Source of the DNA: DATNNN01 sp035601815
GTDB lineage: Bacteria; Pseudomonadota; Alphaproteobacteria; Rhizobiales; Xanthobacteraceae
NCBI GenBank assembly: GCA_035601815.1
Contig: DATNNN010000237.1
Coordinates: forward strand, 1-8,459
Reading direction: 5' to 3'
Length of the DNA stretch: 8,459 nucleotides
Each line of letters opens with the position of its first letter. Within the stretch, counting starts at the first letter, position 1. Shown piece by piece: positions 6,717 through 8,459 of the stretch. A program made the position numbers and the translations under genes. Under the pieces are notes generated by a model. That model worked only from the letters and a program-made list of their open reading frames with translations. It was not told the DNA's origin and ran no database searches.

Positions 6717-7892
6717 CTACATCGCCAGCTTCTGCACGGCTTTGAACGATCCGTTGGGTTGGATGACGGTCAGGAATACTTGATCGAGCCCTTCGTTCTT
6801 CTCCGGTCCGAAGGTCATGACGAGGCCGCCGATATCGAACATGCCGCTCTGCTTGATGGTCGCGAGCAACCCCTCGCGCGTGGGGCTGGGCCCCGTCTTC
6901 TGTAGCGCTGCGATGGTCAGGCGGCCGACGAGATAGCCCTCGAGCGAGACGAACTCGGGTTCGGCGGCGGCGTCCACGGCTTTGATCGCGGCCTGGTATT
7001 CGGCCACGACCTTCAGACTCGTATCCCACGGAAACGGGACGACCTGCGATACGATCACGCCCTTGCCCTTGGGGCCGAGCTCGCTCGCGAGCGCGCTCGC
7101 GCCGACGAACGAGATGTTGATGAACACCGGGTTGAACTCGATCCGGCGGGCGATCTTGATGAACTCGGCGGACGGCTTGTAGGGCCCGACCATGACCACC
7201 GCCTCGGGCTCGACGCGCCGGATGGTGAGGAGCGCCGTCTTGACCGCGATCGTGTTGCGCTCGAACGTGCCTTCGGCGGCGAGCTGCAGGCCGCGCTTCT
7301 CCATCGCCTTCTTCACGCCGTCGAGGCCGGCGCGGCCGAAGGTGTCGTCCTGGTAGAAGATCGCGATCTTCTTGATCTTGAGATCCTCGGTGAGGTGCTT
7401 GATCCACGACTCGGCCTCGGCGGCGTAGCTGGCGCGGATATTGACGACGTTCTCCAGCCGCGGATTGCGCAGGAACCCGGCGCCGGTGAACGGACCGATG
7501 AAGGGCACCTTGGCCGCCGTCGCGATCGGCTGGCTCGCGTTCGAAGTCGGCGTGCCGACCGGCCCGATCAACGCGAACACCTTTTCTTCCTCGATCAATT
7601 TCTTGGTCTGGATGATGGAGCGCTCGGGCTCGTAGCCGTCGTCGAGGCTGATGAGCTTCAGCCTGCGGCCGTGCACGCCGCCCTTTTTGTTGATCTCGTC
7701 GAAGGCGGCGAGGATGCCCGATCGCATTCCCTGGCCGAGCGCCGCCGCCGGGCCCTCGAGCGCGGCCGCCTGGCCGAAGAGGATCGCGTCGGCGGCGACG
7801 CCGTCCTCAGCCGTGGCCGGCATCGTCGAGGTGAAGGCAAGCGCGCACAGGGCGAGCGCCGCGGCCGTACTTTTGTGTACGTGAAGCCACAC
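6717..7892 (-). CDS. Orphan type I periplasmic binding protein paired with a chemoreceptor
   Basis: A 391-residue Peripla_BP_6 protein. The N-terminus has a Sec signal: a short charged start, hydrophobic core ALALCALAF and cleavage near ATA-ED (28/29). The Cys in the core has Leu at -1, so it is not a convincing lipobox. The mature protein shows the family pattern: ILFGQAAALEGPAAALGQG (about 37-55), DEINKKGGVHGRRLKLISLDDGYEPER (two stretches, about 65-91), GTPTSNA (about 113-119), VPFIGPFTGAGFLRNP (about 129-144) and a C-terminal lobe ending at residue 391. No permease or ATPase lies next to it; the next gene, two bases on, is a chemoreceptor. I therefore infer a sensory role, with transport still possible. 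The start is GTG at 7892, the only in-frame option, since a stop lies four codons upstream, and it has a GAGGTG ribosome site. The ligand is unknown. Confidence 0.9.
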   Translation of the reverse strand: MWLHVHKSTAAALALCALAFTSTMPATAEDGVAADAILFGQAAALEGPAAALGQGMRSGILAAFDEINKKGGVHGRRLKLISLDDGYEPERSIIQTKKLIEEEKVFALIGPVGTPTSNASQPIATAAKVPFIGPFTGAGFLRNPRLENVVNIRASYAAEAESWIKHLTEDLKIKKIAIFYQDDTFGRAGLDGVKKAMEKRGLQLAAEGTFERNTIAVKTALLTIRRVEPEAVVMVGPYKPSAEFIKIARRIEFNPVFINISFVGASALASELGPKGKGVIVSQVVPFPWDTSLKVVAEYQAAIKAVDAAAEPEFVSLEGYLVGRLTIAALQKTGPSPTREGLLATIKQSGMFDIGGLVMTFGPEKNEGLDQVFLTVIQPNGSFKAVQKLAM

Positions 7893-7896
7893 GAAT

Positions 7897-7910
7897 TCAC
7901 CTCAAGGTGA
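7897..7910 (-). promoter_or_regulatory. Inverted repeat containing the ribosome binding site of the orphan binding-protein gene
   Basis: The arms tcacct (7897-7902) and aggtga (7905-7910) are a perfect 6+2+6 inverted repeat. On the minus strand it contains GAGGTG (7903-7898), which ends five bases before the GTG start and is the likely Shine-Dalgarno. The repeat could fold to hide the ribosome site or be a small operator; it could also simply be chance. Confidence 0.45.
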
Positions 7911-7971
7911 TGATTTGGCGCGGGTACTAAAGTGTGGGATTAGGCTGAACAAAAGGTTAATCGGCCGCAAA
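7911..7971 (-). promoter_or_regulatory. AT-richer upstream region, probable promoter of the sensory pair
   Basis: This is one of the few low-GC stretches in the window, lying between the hairpin after the tRNA and the start of the orphan binding protein. A loose match, TTGTTC-N17-TAGTAC, can be read on the minus strand (within 7954-7926), but only three of six bases match consensus in each box. I support a promoter-containing region and not a specific promoter. Confidence 0.3.
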
Positions 7972-7987
7972 CCGCCGCGAACGGCGG
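7972..7987 (-). terminator. GC hairpin downstream of tRNA-Arg
   Basis: The perfect six-base arms ccgccg (7972-7977) and cggcgg (7982-7987) enclose a four-base loop that reads TTCG on the minus strand. Only three U residues follow, and it lies about 55 bases after the tRNA 3' end. It may be a weak terminator of the tRNA transcript or a processing boundary. Confidence 0.4.
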
Positions 7988-8041
7988 GCCCGACGGCGGG
8001 CGCAGGCAACGGCCGATCAGGATTTTGACGAAGCAGCGAGA

Positions 8042-8118
8042 TGGCGCACCGGAGAGGATTCGAACCCCTGACCCCCAGATTCGTAGTCTGGTGCTCTATC
8101 CAGCTGAGCTACCGGTGC
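8042..8118 (-). tRNA. tRNA-Arg (anticodon ACG), CCA encoded
   Basis: Read on the minus strand, the acceptor GCACCGG (8118-8112) pairs with CCGGTGC (8052-8046), followed by discriminator G (8045) and an encoded CCA (8044-8042). The D-stem GCTC/GAGC, the anticodon stem CCAGA/TCTGG and the T-arm AGGGG-TTCGAAT-CCTCT (one G-T pair) are all present. The anticodon loop CTACGAA gives ACG (8084-8082); A34 should be deaminated to inosine by TadA so that it reads CGU, CGC and CGA. Total length is 77 nt with CCA. No attachment-site duplicate of its 3' end is seen in this window. Confidence 0.97.
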
Positions 8119-8157
8119 GTGCGCCGCATGCAGCCCAAAATTTCGTGAAATGCCGAC

Positions 8158-8196
8158 GGCGCCGGGACAAATACGCGGCGCCACCCCTATTGGCAA
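8158..8196 (-). promoter_or_regulatory. Possible tRNA-Arg promoter flanked by an inverted repeat
   Basis: On the minus strand TTGCCA (8196-8191), 17 bases and TATTTG (8173-8168) make a plausible promoter whose start point would lie about 40 bases before the mature tRNA. The -10 is bracketed by a perfect seven-base inverted repeat, ggcgccg (8158-8164) and cggcgcc (8176-8182). That repeat could instead be a 3' hairpin of the upstream ICMT-family gene, whose stop is at 8212. Both readings are by eye. Confidence 0.35.
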
Positions 8197-8211
8197 GGGT
8201 GCCGAGCCGCC

Positions 8212-8459
8212 TTAGCGGGTACGCGCCGCCTCCGCGAGCGCCCGATTCTCGACACGAATGCGCAACGCCAGCATGACCGCGTTCGCGAGCGAGAAGACGA
8301 TCGCGTAGCCGACGAGGCCGAAGGCGAGCGGCACGATCGCGATCTCGGCCGCCACCACCCAATAGTTGGGGTGGCGCAGCCAGCGATAGGGTCCGGTTCC
8401 CACCAGCGGCTTGCCCGGCAGCACGAGCACGCGCGTGGTCCAGCGCCGCCCGAGGCTCG
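8212..8459 (-). CDS. Isoprenylcysteine carboxyl methyltransferase family protein (5' end outside window)
   Basis: The final 81 residues of an integral membrane protein of the ICMT (PF04140) type, probably about 170 residues when whole. The visible part begins SLGRRWTTRVLVLPGKPLV and continues with the family hallmark GTGPYRWLRHPNYWVVAAE, which in this family binds S-adenosylmethionine and closes over the active site. A hydrophobic pair of helices follows (about IVPLAFGLVGYAIVFSLANAVMLALRIRVENRAL) before the TAA stop at 8212-8214. Bacteria do not usually make prenylated CAAX proteins; some bacterial members sit beside type III polyketide synthases and O-methylate alkylresorcinols or alkylpyrones. 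The gene upstream, outside the window, would test that. The internal GTG at 8430 is not the true start, because the frame is open with family-like sequence to the window edge. Confidence 0.88.
   Translation of the reverse strand, partial: SLGRRWTTRVLVLPGKPLVGTGPYRWLRHPNYWVVAAEIAIVPLAFGLVGYAIVFSLANAVMLALRIRVENRALAEAARTR

Noticed and set aside
5896..6783. 295-residue plus-strand open frame
   Set aside because: Antisense to the receptor sensor region and to the end of the binding-protein gene; no domain or plausible ribosome site seen.
6715..7407. N-terminal extension of the chemoreceptor frame by 231 residues
   Set aside because: The sequence is Arg/Pro/Gly-rich with no domain and lies entirely within the binding-protein gene in another frame; the ATG at 6714 begins typical receptor sequence directly after that gene's stop.
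7842..7850. Possible lipoprotein signal in the orphan binding protein (LALC)
   Set aside because: The residue before Cys is Leu, whereas a lipobox needs a small residue there; a Sec cleavage at ATA-ED fits better.
7981..8001. Nine-base direct repeat acggcgggc (7981-7989 and 7993-8001)
   Set aside because: Only two copies of a low-complexity GC motif; likely chance and partly overlapping the hairpin downstream of the tRNA.
8042..8118. tRNA-Arg as an integration site for a mobile element
   Set aside because: No integrase, no repeated copy of the tRNA 3' end and no change of composition were seen next to it in this window.
8025..8276. Plus-strand 83-residue reading frame across the tRNA
   Set aside because: Its start (GAPERIRTPDPQIRSLVLYP) is the antisense of tRNA-Arg translated in frame, a well-known spurious 'hypothetical protein' pattern in databases; the rest runs antisense to the ICMT-family gene.

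Overview
This 8.46 kb window looks like chromosome of a GC-rich alphaproteobacterium, most likely a member of the Hyphomicrobiales (Bradyrhizobium/Xanthobacteraceae-like). That placement is an inference from codon and amino-acid style, from the fused LivM-LivG polypeptide and from the chemoreceptor type; no marker gene fixes it. Every gene I can support lies on the minus strand, so the biological reading order runs from high to low coordinates.

Reading in that order: (1) 8459-8212 holds the C-terminal end of an isoprenylcysteine carboxyl methyltransferase (ICMT)-family membrane protein. (2) 8118-8042 is a complete tRNA-Arg(ACG) with an encoded CCA end, with a possible promoter upstream and a GC hairpin downstream. 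(3) 7892-6717 encodes a Sec-exported type I periplasmic binding protein with no permease of its own. Two bases after its stop begins (4) 6714-4585, a 709-residue transmembrane methyl-accepting chemotaxis protein with an unusually long, apparently all-helical periplasmic sensor region. (5) After a 156-base gap with a plausible promoter and a good Shine-Dalgarno comes a branched-chain amino acid type (HAAT/Liv) ABC importer: Tat-type substrate-binding protein (4428-3232), LivH permease (3164-2304), fused LivM permease/LivG ATPase (2302-530) and LivF ATPase (533 to beyond base 1, truncated by the window edge).

The genes suggest two linked modules. The first is a sensory pair, in which a soluble binding protein is probably translated together with a chemoreceptor and may present its ligand to it. 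The second is a complete importer whose binding protein resembles those used for aromatic acids as well as amino acids. A stem-loop between the binding-protein gene and livH, a second hairpin just in front of livH, and stop/start overlaps through livH-livMG-livF suggest an operon that makes much more binding protein than membrane complex. The possible link between binding-protein sensing and import is the most interesting aspect of the window. Each component belongs to a known family, and I see no CRISPR array, insertion sequence, phage gene or clearly new enzyme system. No stretch longer than 300 bases lacks a gene.
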